NCBI RefSeq assembly: GCF_013340305.1
Contig: NZ_BLVP01000005.1
Coordinates: forward strand, 1 to 64,000
Direction: 5' to 3'
DNA: 64,000 bases
Origin: Desulfovibrio psychrotolerans
Lineage (GTDB): Bacteria; Desulfobacterota; Desulfovibrionia; Desulfovibrionales; Desulfovibrionaceae
The first letter of the stretch is position 1; each line of letters opens with the position of its first letter. The notes under the pieces are model-generated. The model saw nothing but the letters and a program-made list of their open reading frames with translations, ran no database searches and was not told the DNA's origin. The position numbers were made by a program, and so were the translations under genes. This document shows, in pieces, positions 47,148-55,088 of this stretch.

Positions 47148-47398
47148 GCGTTGTGCACCAGACTTTCCCGGCGCGCGAATTTGCGGGTAATGGTTTCGGC
47201 GTCTTCCGGGCTGGAGGTCACCTGCAATTCAGGGCTGCCACCGTAGCAGCAGAACTCGCCCCCCTCCATAAGCACGTATCCGGCGGACAGCACCTTGGAG
47301 TAGGGTAACTGCTCGCGCATGTCCGCATGGTCCACGCGCTGCGGAAAAATGAACGGCACTGGCTGGCCGGAAAAATCTTCGAAGATGATATATTTCAT
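47144..47398 (-). CDS. Small conserved-looking protein leading the cbiA-cbiC operon
   Basis: The 84-residue cytoplasmic protein starts MKYIIFEDFSGQPVPFIFP, with AGGAG in front of ATG 47398. It contains the segment GGEFCCYGGSPELQV and ends by overlapping the cbiA start, so it is co-translated. I do not recognise a family. Tight coupling suggests a role tied to cobalamin or to sensing it, but this is only position-based. Confidence 0.7.
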   Translation of the reverse strand: MKYIIFEDFSGQPVPFIFPQRVDHADMREQLPYSKVLSAGYVLMEGGEFCCYGGSPELQVTSSPEDAETITRKFARRESLVHNA

Positions 47399-47923
47399 AT
47401 TCGGCTCCTGTACGGCCAATATACGGACAATACCGGCAAAGGTCTACTCCGCCGGAACATACACAGCCTTCCGGGCACAGAATCCTGCGCCACCGGCCTG
47501 ATGCGTAACAATGGATATCGCGGCACATGGAAGGAGCGTGGCGGAGAAACGGGCCTTGTAACTCCTTTGATTACTCCGCTGCAATCGATAGAGATTGCAT
47601 AACCTGCAAAAAAAAGCCATTCCGATTGTTGTATTTCAGACACAACAGCGCAACGCGCTTTTATCGCCTACCGTGAAGAGAGCATTTCTTACAGTATACA
47701 CACACATGGAAAAGGCACACGCCAATCCCATTATCGTAACAAACCTGCAACCATGCTTCTTCTCTAACAGCGTCTGGGAAAAGCCCTGCTTAAGGAGCCG
47801 GCACTGCAGTTTTCTCAAAAGCCATTGCGCTTTTTAATGTTTTCTGGAATAAGACTTCGGAGTCGTGGCACACCGCCGCGCCTGTTGCGCTATCGTGCAA
47901 CCGCCACCCGGAGGAGCGAAGAA
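47399..47923. other. Divergent intergenic region of the cobalamin operon and the Ros-type regulator
   Basis: The left part carries a structured leader for the minus-strand operon (next entry). The right part (about 47605-47923) is AT-richer and holds a weak promoter-like pair, TTGCGC then AATAAG 17 nt on, near 47826-47854. No B12-box or standard cobalamin riboswitch core was recognised. The small open frames here lack ribosome sites. Confidence 0.5.
47541..47598 (-). promoter_or_regulatory. Structured 5' leader candidate of the cbiA operon
   Basis: In the transcribed strand, GCAATC-TCTATC-GATTGC forms a 6-bp hairpin (47581-47598). Next to it, GCGGA/TCCGC (47575-47579 with 47541-47545) closes over GTAA/TTAC (47571-47574 with 47558-47561). 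The structure ends about 140 nt before the first start codon, so a regulatory RNA element is possible. It does not match a class I know. Confidence 0.4.
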
Positions 47924-48316
47924 ATGGAAAACTACCTGAAGGAAGCCTTGGAGATCGTGAAGGCGCAAGCCAGTGTCCGCACCATGACGGAAGAAGAAAT
48001 CACCACCATGGTCAAAAAGCTGGCGGATGGCATAAAAATCATAAGCGAGGGCTGCGCAGGGACAGATGAAAGCGAAACCTTCGATATGGACCCCAAAAAG
48101 GCCATCAAGGAAAAATCCATAACCTGTGTAGAGTGCGGCAAGTCATTCAAAATACTTACCAAAAAACACATCGCCACCCACGGAATGACCGTGGAGGAAT
48201 ACCGTGAGCGGTGTGGCTACAAAAAAGGCACCCCCCTTGTGTGCAAGTCGCTGCAACGCGAGCGTCGTAAAAAAATGAAGGAAATGAAGCTGTGGGAACG
48301 CCGCAATCAGAATTAG
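47924..48316 (+). CDS. Ros/MucR-family zinc-finger transcriptional regulator
   Basis: The 130-residue protein has a basic C-terminal half holding the prokaryotic zinc finger CVECGKSFKILTKKHIATHG, followed by MTVEEYRERCGYKKGTPLV, the hallmark of Ros/MucR. The N-terminal half is helical and acidic, as in MucR, where it mediates oligomers. GGAGGAGCG lies before ATG 47924. Family members silence AT-rich promoters and control envelope or surface genes. It is divergent from the cobalamin operon, with 525 nt between, but no direct link is evident. Confidence 0.88.
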   Translation: MENYLKEALEIVKAQASVRTMTEEEITTMVKKLADGIKIISEGCAGTDESETFDMDPKKAIKEKSITCVECGKSFKILTKKHIATHGMTVEEYRERCGYKKGTPLVCKSLQRERRKKMKEMKLWERRNQN

Positions 48317-48330
48317 GCGTCCCGGCCTGA

Positions 48331-48353
48331 CTCCGGGGGGCCATCCCCCGGAG
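48331..48353. terminator. Hairpin between convergent genes
   Basis: CTCCGGGGG (48331-48339) pairs with CCCCCGGAG (48345-48353) around a 5-nt loop. It lies between the Ros-type gene and the convergent secreted protein; only a weak pyrimidine-rich tail follows. Confidence 0.6.
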
Positions 48354-48407
48354 CCGAACCTTCTCTTCCTCCACCCCGCTGCCCTACACACCGCCACGCA
48401 GGGGAAG

Positions 48408-49058
48408 CTATTCCGGCGTCACCCCGCCGCCGAACATAGGGGCCGAAAGAACAAGAAACTCTTCGGTCCATGAACCGAGCACAAGATTCAGATACAAATG
48501 GGCCGTTGCCGGGCGCATCCCCGGCGCGGAACAGTCCGCAGGCGCGCTGCCCCAATATATATGATAGACCGCATGTCCGGCATAGGATACGCGGCACAGC
48601 AGGTCATACGGCCCATATTGCTCCACATGCCGGGCCAGCACATTCTCCAACCGCTCATCCGGCGAACGCCTGCGCGTGTTCAGCGTCACATTCCACGCAC
48701 CGCCCCCCATGTCTTCCGGCTGAAAGAGCACGGAAAAAAACCCACCATCACTGTACCCCTGCTGCGTGTGCGCACGCACCCCCAGCAGCACGCCGTCCCG
48801 TGTCCGCAGGGACGATGTGCGCAACTGGGGAAACCGCGCCGTCACATCCCGCAGCCGGTCCCCCAGACGCACCCCGTGAATGGAAAAAGGCAATATTTCC
48901 CGCACAGGTTCTGCCCGGGCCACTGTACCAAGACACAGCAGAACCATCCCTGCCAAGCCAAACAACATCAGCCTTATGGCCTTATCCGATACAGCACCAC
49001 GCATTAGGAAAAGAAGCGGCACAATATTACCCGCCTGTTGCAGTTGCCCACTATCCAT
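48408..49058 (-). CDS. Secreted protein of unknown function
   Basis: The 216-residue product (if ATG 49058) has a signal peptide with core LMLFGLAGMVLLCLG and likely cleavage after ARA (about residue 49). An in-frame ATG near 49004 would give a normal-length signal; neither start has a strong ribosome site. The mature part starts with FSIHGVRLGDRLRDVTARFP, a pattern seen in small periplasmic proteins with a conserved GxxLGD motif, and has a Cys pair (CRVSYAGH, DCSAPG). I do not recognise a family. Confidence 0.65.
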   Translation of the reverse strand: MDSGQLQQAGNIVPLLFLMRGAVSDKAIRLMLFGLAGMVLLCLGTVARAEPVREILPFSIHGVRLGDRLRDVTARFPQLRTSSLRTRDGVLLGVRAHTQQGYSDGGFFSVLFQPEDMGGGAWNVTLNTRRRSPDERLENVLARHVEQYGPYDLLCRVSYAGHAVYHIYWGSAPADCSAPGMRPATAHLYLNLVLGSWTEEFLVLSAPMFGGGVTPE

Positions 49059-49153
49059 GCGCGTTTGTTTGGGCTAGTATTCAGTCAAAACAGCAGGCGG
49101 GGGGGATGCTCCGCTCACTGTTCCCGCATGGCATCAAGAAAATACGCTATGTT

Positions 49154-49161
49154 GCCGATAA
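49154..49161 (+). promoter_or_regulatory. Candidate sigma-28 (FliA) -10 element of the chemoreceptor gene
   Basis: GCCGATAA is an exact match to the sigma-28 -10 consensus and lies 85 nt upstream of the chemoreceptor start. The matching -35 (TAAA) is poor: CAAG stands at the expected distance. Chemoreceptor genes are often in the flagellar class-3 regulon. Confidence 0.45.
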
Positions 49162-49246
49162 TACGCTCGTCAATCATCAACTTTGTGCAGCGGCGTAACG
49201 CCCGCCTGCGCAACATCATCCGGCAACACGCCGGAGGAGAACACCC

Positions 49247-51064
49247 GTGAGCAAGCAAAAAGCCGCGCTGAGCATCAAATGGAGAATCCTCATCCTCGCC
49301 CTGCTCGGCCCCGTGCTGGTGGCAAGCATTATGGCCTGGCAACGCATCAGTGATATCCGGAGTGATGCCATAGACGCCACCATCCAGAAAAGCCGCGCCC
49401 TTGTCCTCATGGCCGAGGCAACGCGGGAAGAAATGTCCCGCAAGCTGAGCATCGGTGTTATCAAACCCTTTGACGAACTGCCTTCCGACAAAGTTATCGA
49501 AGCCGTTCCCGTGGTCACCGCCATGCGCACCGCCGCCCTTAAGGCAGAAGAGGCCGGCTACCAGTTGCGCGTTCCCAAGGTATCGCCCCGCAACCCCGTG
49601 AACACGCCAACGGCGCTGGAACTGGAGGTGCTCCGCGAATTCACCAGAACCAATCAGCCCGAAAAAATTATAGTCACCAATGATCTGGTCCGCTTTTTCC
49701 GCCCCATCCGGCTGACGCAGGAATGCCTGTACTGCCACGGCGACCCCAAAGGGGAACGCGATGCCGTGGGCGGCATAAAAGAAGGCTGGAAAGTGGGCGA
49801 AATCCACGGCGCATTCCAGATCATCAGCTCTCTGGATGAGGTAAACGCCGCCGTCACCCGCGCCCAGTTCACCATCGCCGGAGTCACATCGGGCATCCTG
49901 CTGCTCATCTTCGGCGTTGTCTGGTCTCTCATGAACCGGAACATCATCTCTCCCCTGCTGCGTATTCAGGGCTTTGCCGTATCTGTTGCAGGCGGCAACC
50001 TGAACGCCAGGCCGGAAGGCGACTTCCCCGCCGAACTGGGCGAGGTGAAAGACTCCATCGAATCCATGGTGGGCAACCTGAAAACCAAGATGCAGGAAGC
50101 CGGAGAAAAAACCGTGGAGGCGGCCGCCCAGACCACACGGGCCGAAGCGGCGCTGGAAGAGGCGCGGCAGCAGGGAGAAAAGGCTTCTTCCCTGCTCACA
50201 ACCATGCAGCATGTGGCTTCCGAGGCGGCAGACATCGCCAACAAAGTCTCCCTTGCGGCAGAAGCCCTTTCCGCTCAGGTGGACGAAGTTTCCGCAGGTA
50301 TGGAACAGCAATCCGCCCGCACCGGCGAAACGGCAACCGCCATGGAAGAAATGAACGCCACCGTGCTGGAGGTCGCCCGCAGCTCAGGCAACTCAGCCGC
50401 CAGCGCGGAAGCCGCCCGCGAACAGGCCCTCACCGGCTCGAAGATCGTGGAAGATTCCGTGGCCGCCATCAGCAAGGTGCATGAGCAGGCCCAGACCCTC
50501 AAGCAGGAAATGACCCTGCTCGGCAAGCAGGCTGACGACATAACCCGCATCATGGACGTCATTTCCGACATCGCGGACCAGACCAACCTGCTTGCGCTGA
50601 ACGCCGCCATAGAAGCCGCCCGCGCGGGCGATGCCGGACGCGGTTTTGCCGTGGTGGCGGACGAGGTGCGCAAGCTGGCAGAAAAGACCATGCAGGCCAC
50701 CAAGGAAGTGGGGCAGGCCATCCACGCCATACAGGCGAGCGCGCGCACCAACATCCAGAGCATGGACGCGGCTGCCGAAAGCGTGGAAAAGGCCACCGCA
50801 CTGGCAAGCCAGTCGGGAGCGGCGCTGGAAAAGATTGTGCATCTTTCCGAGGACAACTCCGATCAGGTGCGGGCCATTGCCACGGCGGCAGAGCAGCAGT
50901 CCGCCACCAGCGAAGAGATAAACCGCGCGGTGGACGACATAAGCCGCATCGCCGGAGAAACGGCAGACGGCATGACACAGGCGGCGGAAGCCGTAAGCAG
51001 CCTTGCCGAACTGGCAAAAAAGCTGGAATCCCTTATCACGGAGATGCGCGGCACATCCCGCTGA
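49247..51064 (+). CDS. Chemoreceptor (MCP) with haem-c motif, DUF3365-like sensor
   Basis: The 605-residue MCP starts at GTG 49247 behind GGAGGAG. A first helix (12-32), a periplasmic DUF3365/Tll0287-like sensor (35-205) with CLYCH at residues 160-164, a second helix (210-230), HAMP and a full signalling domain (about 290-600) follow. CXXCH predicts covalent haem c, so redox potential or a small gas may be the signal. It resembles the receptor encoded at 39081, but its sensor sequence is clearly different. The terminator at 51107 follows. Confidence 0.87.
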   Translation: MSKQKAALSIKWRILILALLGPVLVASIMAWQRISDIRSDAIDATIQKSRALVLMAEATREEMSRKLSIGVIKPFDELPSDKVIEAVPVVTAMRTAALKAEEAGYQLRVPKVSPRNPVNTPTALELEVLREFTRTNQPEKIIVTNDLVRFFRPIRLTQECLYCHGDPKGERDAVGGIKEGWKVGEIHGAFQIISSLDEVNAAVTRAQFTIAGVTSGILLLIFGVVWSLMNRNIISPLLRIQGFAVSVAGGNLNARPEGDFPAELGEVKDSIESMVGNLKTKMQEAGEKTVEAAAQTTRAEAALEEARQQGEKASSLLTTMQHVASEAADIANKVSLAAEALSAQVDEVSAGMEQQSARTGETATAMEEMNATVLEVARSSGNSAASAEAAREQALTGSKIVEDSVAAISKVHEQAQTLKQEMTLLGKQADDITRIMDVISDIADQTNLLALNAAIEAARAGDAGRGFAVVADEVRKLAEKTMQATKEVGQAIHAIQASARTNIQSMDAAAESVEKATALASQSGAALEKIVHLSEDNSDQVRAIATAAEQQSATSEEINRAVDDISRIAGETADGMTQAAEAVSSLAELAKKLESLITEMRGTSR

Positions 51065-51106
51065 CCTGCGGCAACACGCGCGTACGTCCACGCACTACTC
51101 ACACTG

Positions 51107-51140
51107 TCCCCGGCGGCGTCATGCTGCCGGGGATTTCTTC
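51107..51140 (+). terminator. Rho-independent terminator after the chemoreceptor gene
   Basis: CCCCGGCGGC (51108-51117) pairs with GCTGCCGGGG (51123-51132), with one G-U pair, followed by ATTTCTTCT. Confidence 0.75.
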
Positions 51141-51538
51141 TGCAGTCCTTTCTCCTGCACACCGCCGCCCGCACCTCATCACGCAGGCGCAGCCAATTCC
51201 CTGCCTAAGACCGTTGCTGCACTATAACCGCTGCACGCTCCTTCTGTAATAATTCCTGACTGCTGCGGGAGGAAATAAAACACGCTTCAGCCGCTCATTT
51301 TTACACGTTTTTTTTCCGAAATTTCGTGCCCAAAACCGTGCCCACCGCGTGTTTGACCGATCAATCCAAGCATTAACCTCCTGAAAACAGAAGAGACTTG
51401 GCCGTCCATGTGCGGGAATGCAAAAGAACAAGACCTTCTTTTCAAAATTTGCAAAATGGTCTAAACCAATCCAGCCAACAGATATCTTTCGTATTTTGTG
51501 CAGTTCGCCTTAACACCAAGTTTCGAGGAAGGTGTACC
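51141..51538. other. AT-rich upstream region of the Rnf operon
   Basis: About 400 nt without a gene, AT-richer than its surroundings. It contains T-runs near 51301-51317, the candidate sigma-54 promoter at 51399-51414, and a TGGT-CTAA-ACCA inverted repeat near 51455-51470 that could be an operator. An in-frame extension of the cytochrome gene to 51398 is not credible, since the signal peptide starts at 51539. Confidence 0.5.
51399..51414 (+). promoter_or_regulatory. Candidate sigma-54 promoter of the cytochrome-rnf operon
   Basis: TGGCCGTCCATGTGCG has the invariant GG and GC dinucleotides at the exact -24/-12 spacing of RpoN promoters (consensus TGGCAC-N5-TTGC). Transcription would start about 110 nt before the cytochrome gene. 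An enhancer-binding activator would be required; none is encoded nearby. Confidence 0.5.
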
Positions 51539-52306
51539 TTGTCAAAGAGATACTTTCCCATTGCAGTGCTGACCGGTATTCTGGCAGCCGTGGCCCTTTT
51601 CGGCTACATGACCCCGACCCAGTCGGAGGCAGTCCCCACCCGCGTTCTTCTCGACAACGCGGGCGGCAAGGTTGTCTTCAATCATGTTGTCCATGCAAGG
51701 GACTACGACATTGCCTGCGAAACCTGTCACCACGAGACCGTAGCAGGGGACACAGAACCCCTTTCCTGCGGTCAATGCCATGGGGCCGAAGTCACCGCCG
51801 CATGGGTAACGGGGCATGAAGCCTCCTTCCCCAAAGACCTTCAGTGCGTAACCTGCCACCATGTCGAATTCGCCAAGAATCATGACTGGGGCCACAAAAT
51901 GCATGAGGACATAGCCTCCTGTACAGACTGCCACCACGAAGACACCAGCATTGAACCGGAACCGATGAACTGCGCCGACTGCCACAGTTCCGAAGCAAGC
52001 GGGGCCCTGCTCTCGCTGCGCGATGCCGTGCACGTGAAGTGTCAGGCCTGCCATCAGGACATGTTCGACGAGCAGCTCAAGGGCTGCGGCAACTGCCATG
52101 GCGAGCAGAACCAGAAGGACGCCCTCAGCGCCGGCATGCTGGACAAAAAGTTCACCAAGTGCACTTACTGCCACAGCGACAAGGCACTGGAAGAAGTCAT
52201 CCCCAACCGGATGACCGCTCTGCACGACAGTTGCATGGGGTGTCATGAGGAAAAGGCCGTCGGTCCTTACAAGAAGGACGAGTGTAACCAGTGTCATTTC
52301 CGGTAG
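51539..52306 (+). CDS. dhcA: Decaheme c-type cytochrome of the Rnf operon
   Basis: The 255-residue protein has a signal peptide (PIAVLTGILAAVALFGY, cleavage near QSEA) and ten CXXCH haem sites: CETCH, CGQCH, CVTCH, CTDCH, CADCH, CQACH, CGNCH, CTYCH, CMGCH and CNQCH. It starts at TTG 51539 behind GAGGAAGG. It resembles fused class-III (c3-like) cytochromes. In Desulfovibrio the same gene precedes rnfCDGEAB and links the Rnf complex to the periplasmic cytochrome pool. It is the first gene of the operon, 9 nt from rnfC. Confidence 0.92.
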   Translation: MSKRYFPIAVLTGILAAVALFGYMTPTQSEAVPTRVLLDNAGGKVVFNHVVHARDYDIACETCHHETVAGDTEPLSCGQCHGAEVTAAWVTGHEASFPKDLQCVTCHHVEFAKNHDWGHKMHEDIASCTDCHHEDTSIEPEPMNCADCHSSEASGALLSLRDAVHVKCQACHQDMFDEQLKGCGNCHGEQNQKDALSAGMLDKKFTKCTYCHSDKALEEVIPNRMTALHDSCMGCHEEKAVGPYKKDECNQCHFR

Positions 52307-52315
52307 GGTAGCATA

Positions 52316-53518
52316 ATGAGTAACGCTAAATTCTCCCTGACCTACGGAGACAAGGGTAGCTTTCTTGACGGTCCTGTTCCCGCCGAACTCCGCATCCCGC
52401 TGGCCGGGCACGAGACAAAGACGGTGAAGAAAAAGGCCGTTGTGGGCGCTGGCACGCTGGTAGCGGACCACAAAAACGCCAAGACAGGCAACCTGCACTC
52501 CGGCATCCCCGGCACAGTGGCAGACATCACAGCAGACTGCGTTGTGGTGGCCGCGCTGGAAGCCCCGGCCGAGGGCGAGGCTCCGGCTGTTCCCGCATCT
52601 CCCGCTCCCGTAAACCTTGCGTCTCTGCAAGGCGAGCCCCTTGCCGCCGCACTTAAGGAACTGGGCGTGGACACCCGCCCCCTGCTCAAGAAGTGCGACA
52701 CCCTGATCATTAACGGCCTGAACCCGGAACCCGGCATCACCTTTGCGGAGACCATGCTCTCTGCCCACAAGGCCACGCTGGAAGCCGGACTTGGCGTGCT
52801 GCGCAAGCTCTCCCCCGCCAGCAAGATGGTTCTTGCCTGCCCGGAAGGTGCCCAAACGTCTCTTTCCGGCGTCACCTCTGCGGGCGTCAAGGCGGAATAC
52901 CCCAACAGTCTGGATGAGCTGCTCATCGCCAAGGTCAGCGGCAGCGAGAAGAGCTCCGGCTACCGGGTGCTGCCCCTGCACACGCTGTACAACCTCGGCC
53001 GCGTGGCCGAAACCGGCCTGCCGCTCACGGAAGCCGTGGTCAGCGTGCAGGGCGTGAACTACACCGTAAAAATCGGCACTCCCGTCAGCGTGCTGCTGCA
53101 GCACGCCGGGCACCAGATTGCCGACGGCGACATGGTCATCGTGGGCGGCCCCATGCGCGGCAGCGCAACAGCCAACCTCATGCTCGGCATCGGCAAGGAT
53201 ACGGCGGGCCTGTTCCTTATCAAACAAGGCACCTTTGCTCCCGTAACCAACCACCAGTGCATAAGCTGCGGCGAATGCGTGCTCAACTGTCCGGCCCGCA
53301 TCATGCCCGGCCTCGTCTCCCGGTACGTGGAAGTGCGCCAGTACGACCACTGCACCAAGGAAGGCATCCAGCACTGCATGGAATGCGGCCTTTGCGCTTA
53401 CTACTGCCCGGCCCGCAGGCCCATGCTGCAGATAATCAGACTCGGCAAACATCAGATTGCCCTTAAGGAAGCACAGGTAAGCGCCTGCTCCCTGCAGGGT
53501 GAAGAGGGGGTAGCATAA
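52316..53518 (+). CDS. rnfC: Rnf electron transport complex subunit C
   Basis: The 400-residue peripheral cytoplasmic subunit has an N-terminal barrel-sandwich part, a flavodoxin-like NADH/FMN-binding region (about 130-310) and two 4Fe-4S motifs, CISCGECVLNCP (near residue 317) and CMECGLCAYYCP (near 356). It lacks the long C-terminal extension of enterobacterial RsxC. It should exchange electrons between NADH and the Fe-S/flavin chain. Its stop overlaps the rnfD start (TAATG). Confidence 0.93.
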   Translation: MSNAKFSLTYGDKGSFLDGPVPAELRIPLAGHETKTVKKKAVVGAGTLVADHKNAKTGNLHSGIPGTVADITADCVVVAALEAPAEGEAPAVPASPAPVNLASLQGEPLAAALKELGVDTRPLLKKCDTLIINGLNPEPGITFAETMLSAHKATLEAGLGVLRKLSPASKMVLACPEGAQTSLSGVTSAGVKAEYPNSLDELLIAKVSGSEKSSGYRVLPLHTLYNLGRVAETGLPLTEAVVSVQGVNYTVKIGTPVSVLLQHAGHQIADGDMVIVGGPMRGSATANLMLGIGKDTAGLFLIKQGTFAPVTNHQCISCGECVLNCPARIMPGLVSRYVEVRQYDHCTKEGIQHCMECGLCAYYCPARRPMLQIIRLGKHQIALKEAQVSACSLQGEEGVA

Positions 53519-54477
53519 TGGCTAAAGAAGCTTTGCCAGCCGCTCCGTTCCTCGCCGTAGGGGCTGCGCCCCACTTCCATTGCGGCACCAGCATACAGGG
53601 CATGATGCGTAATATCCTCATCGCCCTTGCTCCCGCCGTGGTGGGTGCGCTGTACTGGTATGGCATGGAAGCCGCGCGCGTCATGGCGCTTTCCGTTTCC
53701 ACCGCCATAGTGGTTGAAGTTCTGGCCACCCGGCTCATGAACCGCGAAGTCATGGTAGACGACCTGCACGCCGTGGTTTACGGCCTGCTCTTCGCCTTCA
53801 TTGTGCCCGCAGGCGCACCGTGGTGGCTGGTTGTGGCCGGCTCCACCGTGACCATGCTCATGGGCAAAATGCTGTTCGGCGAACTGGGCGGCTCTCCCGT
53901 GGCCGGTCCCGCCGTGGGCTGGGCGTTCTGCAGCGTTTCGTGGCCCATCTTTATGGACCCCGATGCCGTGCTGCTGAATACGGAAATGATCAACCCCCTT
54001 ACCCAGCTCAAGTACTTCGGCGTGGATAAGGTGGCCGACTTCGGCATTCCCGCCCTCCTCTCCGGTGCCCAGCTGGGCGCACTGGGAGCGGCACAGGTGG
54101 GTGCGCTGCTCATCGGCGGCATCTACCTGATCGTGCGCGGCACCATCCGCTGGCAGGCCCCGGTGGGCTTCATCGTCGGCGTGCTGGGTCTCGGTTCGGT
54201 GTACTACTTCATCGATCCCACCGTGTACGCCAGCCCCCTGTTCCACCTGTTCACCGGCTCCACCGTTCTGGCGGCCTTCTTCCTGATGACAGACACCAAC
54301 TCCTCCCCCGTAGGCTGCGTATCCCGTCTGGTATATGGCATCATCGGCGGGGTGCTGGTCATTCTCATCCGGACCTACGGCCAGTACCCGGACGGCGTCA
54401 TGTTCGCGGTGCTGCTCTCCAACATGGTCAGCCCCCTCGTGGACCTGATCAAGCCCAAACCGTTTGGAGCGAGGTAG
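53518..54477 (+). CDS. rnfD: Rnf electron transport complex subunit D
   Basis: The 319-residue NqrB/RnfD family membrane protein has about nine helices and the conserved late region FFLMTDTNSSPVG and LLSNMVSPLVDLI. The position where family members carry the flavin-acceptor motif SGAT-PL reads EMIN-PLTQLK here (about residues 158-167), so the threonine that takes FMN through a phosphodiester seems to be Asn. This is a by-eye alignment. If true, RnfD would carry no covalent FMN. It works with RnfE, RnfA and RnfG in ion pumping. Confidence 0.92.
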   Translation: MAKEALPAAPFLAVGAAPHFHCGTSIQGMMRNILIALAPAVVGALYWYGMEAARVMALSVSTAIVVEVLATRLMNREVMVDDLHAVVYGLLFAFIVPAGAPWWLVVAGSTVTMLMGKMLFGELGGSPVAGPAVGWAFCSVSWPIFMDPDAVLLNTEMINPLTQLKYFGVDKVADFGIPALLSGAQLGALGAAQVGALLIGGIYLIVRGTIRWQAPVGFIVGVLGLGSVYYFIDPTVYASPLFHLFTGSTVLAAFFLMTDTNSSPVGCVSRLVYGIIGGVLVILIRTYGQYPDGVMFAVLLSNMVSPLVDLIKPKPFGAR

Positions 54478-54480
54478 GCC

Positions 54481-55059
54481 ATGCGTGAAATAATCAAAAT
54501 GATCGTGGTTCTCTCCGCCATATGCGGCCTTTCCGGGTTCTGTCTCTCCTATCTCAAGCAGATGACGGCCCCGGCCATTGAAATGCAGGTTCTCACCTTC
54601 GTGCAGGGTCCGGCTATCCAGCAGGTGCTGGCCGATGCCGACAACGACCCCATCGCGGACAGAAAGAAGTTCGTCAATCCGGTTACCGGCAAAGAAATCA
54701 ACGTGTTTCCCGCGCTCAAGGGCGGCAAGCTCGTTGCGCTGGCGCTTGAAGACTTCGGCGGCGGCTTTGGCGGCGACATCGGCGTTATGGTCGGCTTCAA
54801 CGTGCAGAACGATACCCTCACCGGCATCGGCGTTACCACCATGAAGGAAACGCCGGGCCTCGGTACCGTTGTCGCGGACGCCCGGTTCACCAAGCAGTTC
54901 AGAAACCAGCCCATGGCCATCAGCCAGAAATCCGCAGGCGGACAGATAGACACACTGTCCGGCGCGACCATTTCCAGCCTCGGCGTCATCACGGCTGTGC
55001 AGAACGCGGCTAAGGTGTATCAGGCCCTCAAATCCGAAGCCACGGAAACCTGGCAGTAG
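54481..55059 (+). CDS. rnfG: Rnf electron transport complex subunit G
   Basis: The 192-residue protein has one N-terminal helix (about 5-25) and a periplasmic FMN-binding domain. The flavinylation motif DTLSGATISS is intact, with the acceptor Thr near residue 163. The ApbE flavin transferase encoded at the operon end would attach FMN here. The ATG lies 3 nt after the rnfD stop. It faces the periplasm, where it can meet the decaheme cytochrome. Confidence 0.93.
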   Translation: MREIIKMIVVLSAICGLSGFCLSYLKQMTAPAIEMQVLTFVQGPAIQQVLADADNDPIADRKKFVNPVTGKEINVFPALKGGKLVALALEDFGGGFGGDIGVMVGFNVQNDTLTGIGVTTMKETPGLGTVVADARFTKQFRNQPMAISQKSAGGQIDTLSGATISSLGVITAVQNAAKVYQALKSEATETWQ

Positions 55060-55088
55060 CCGGCCGTGATCCTCTAAAGGAGAAAACA

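Noticed and set aside
47399-47923. Cobalamin riboswitch upstream of cbiA
   Set aside because: I could not find the B12-box or the conserved core; only unrelated hairpins are visible.
39081-51064. Similar DNA in the three chemoreceptor signalling domains as a mobile repeat
   Set aside because: The shared stretch encodes the invariant MCP hairpin and is explained by protein-level conservation.
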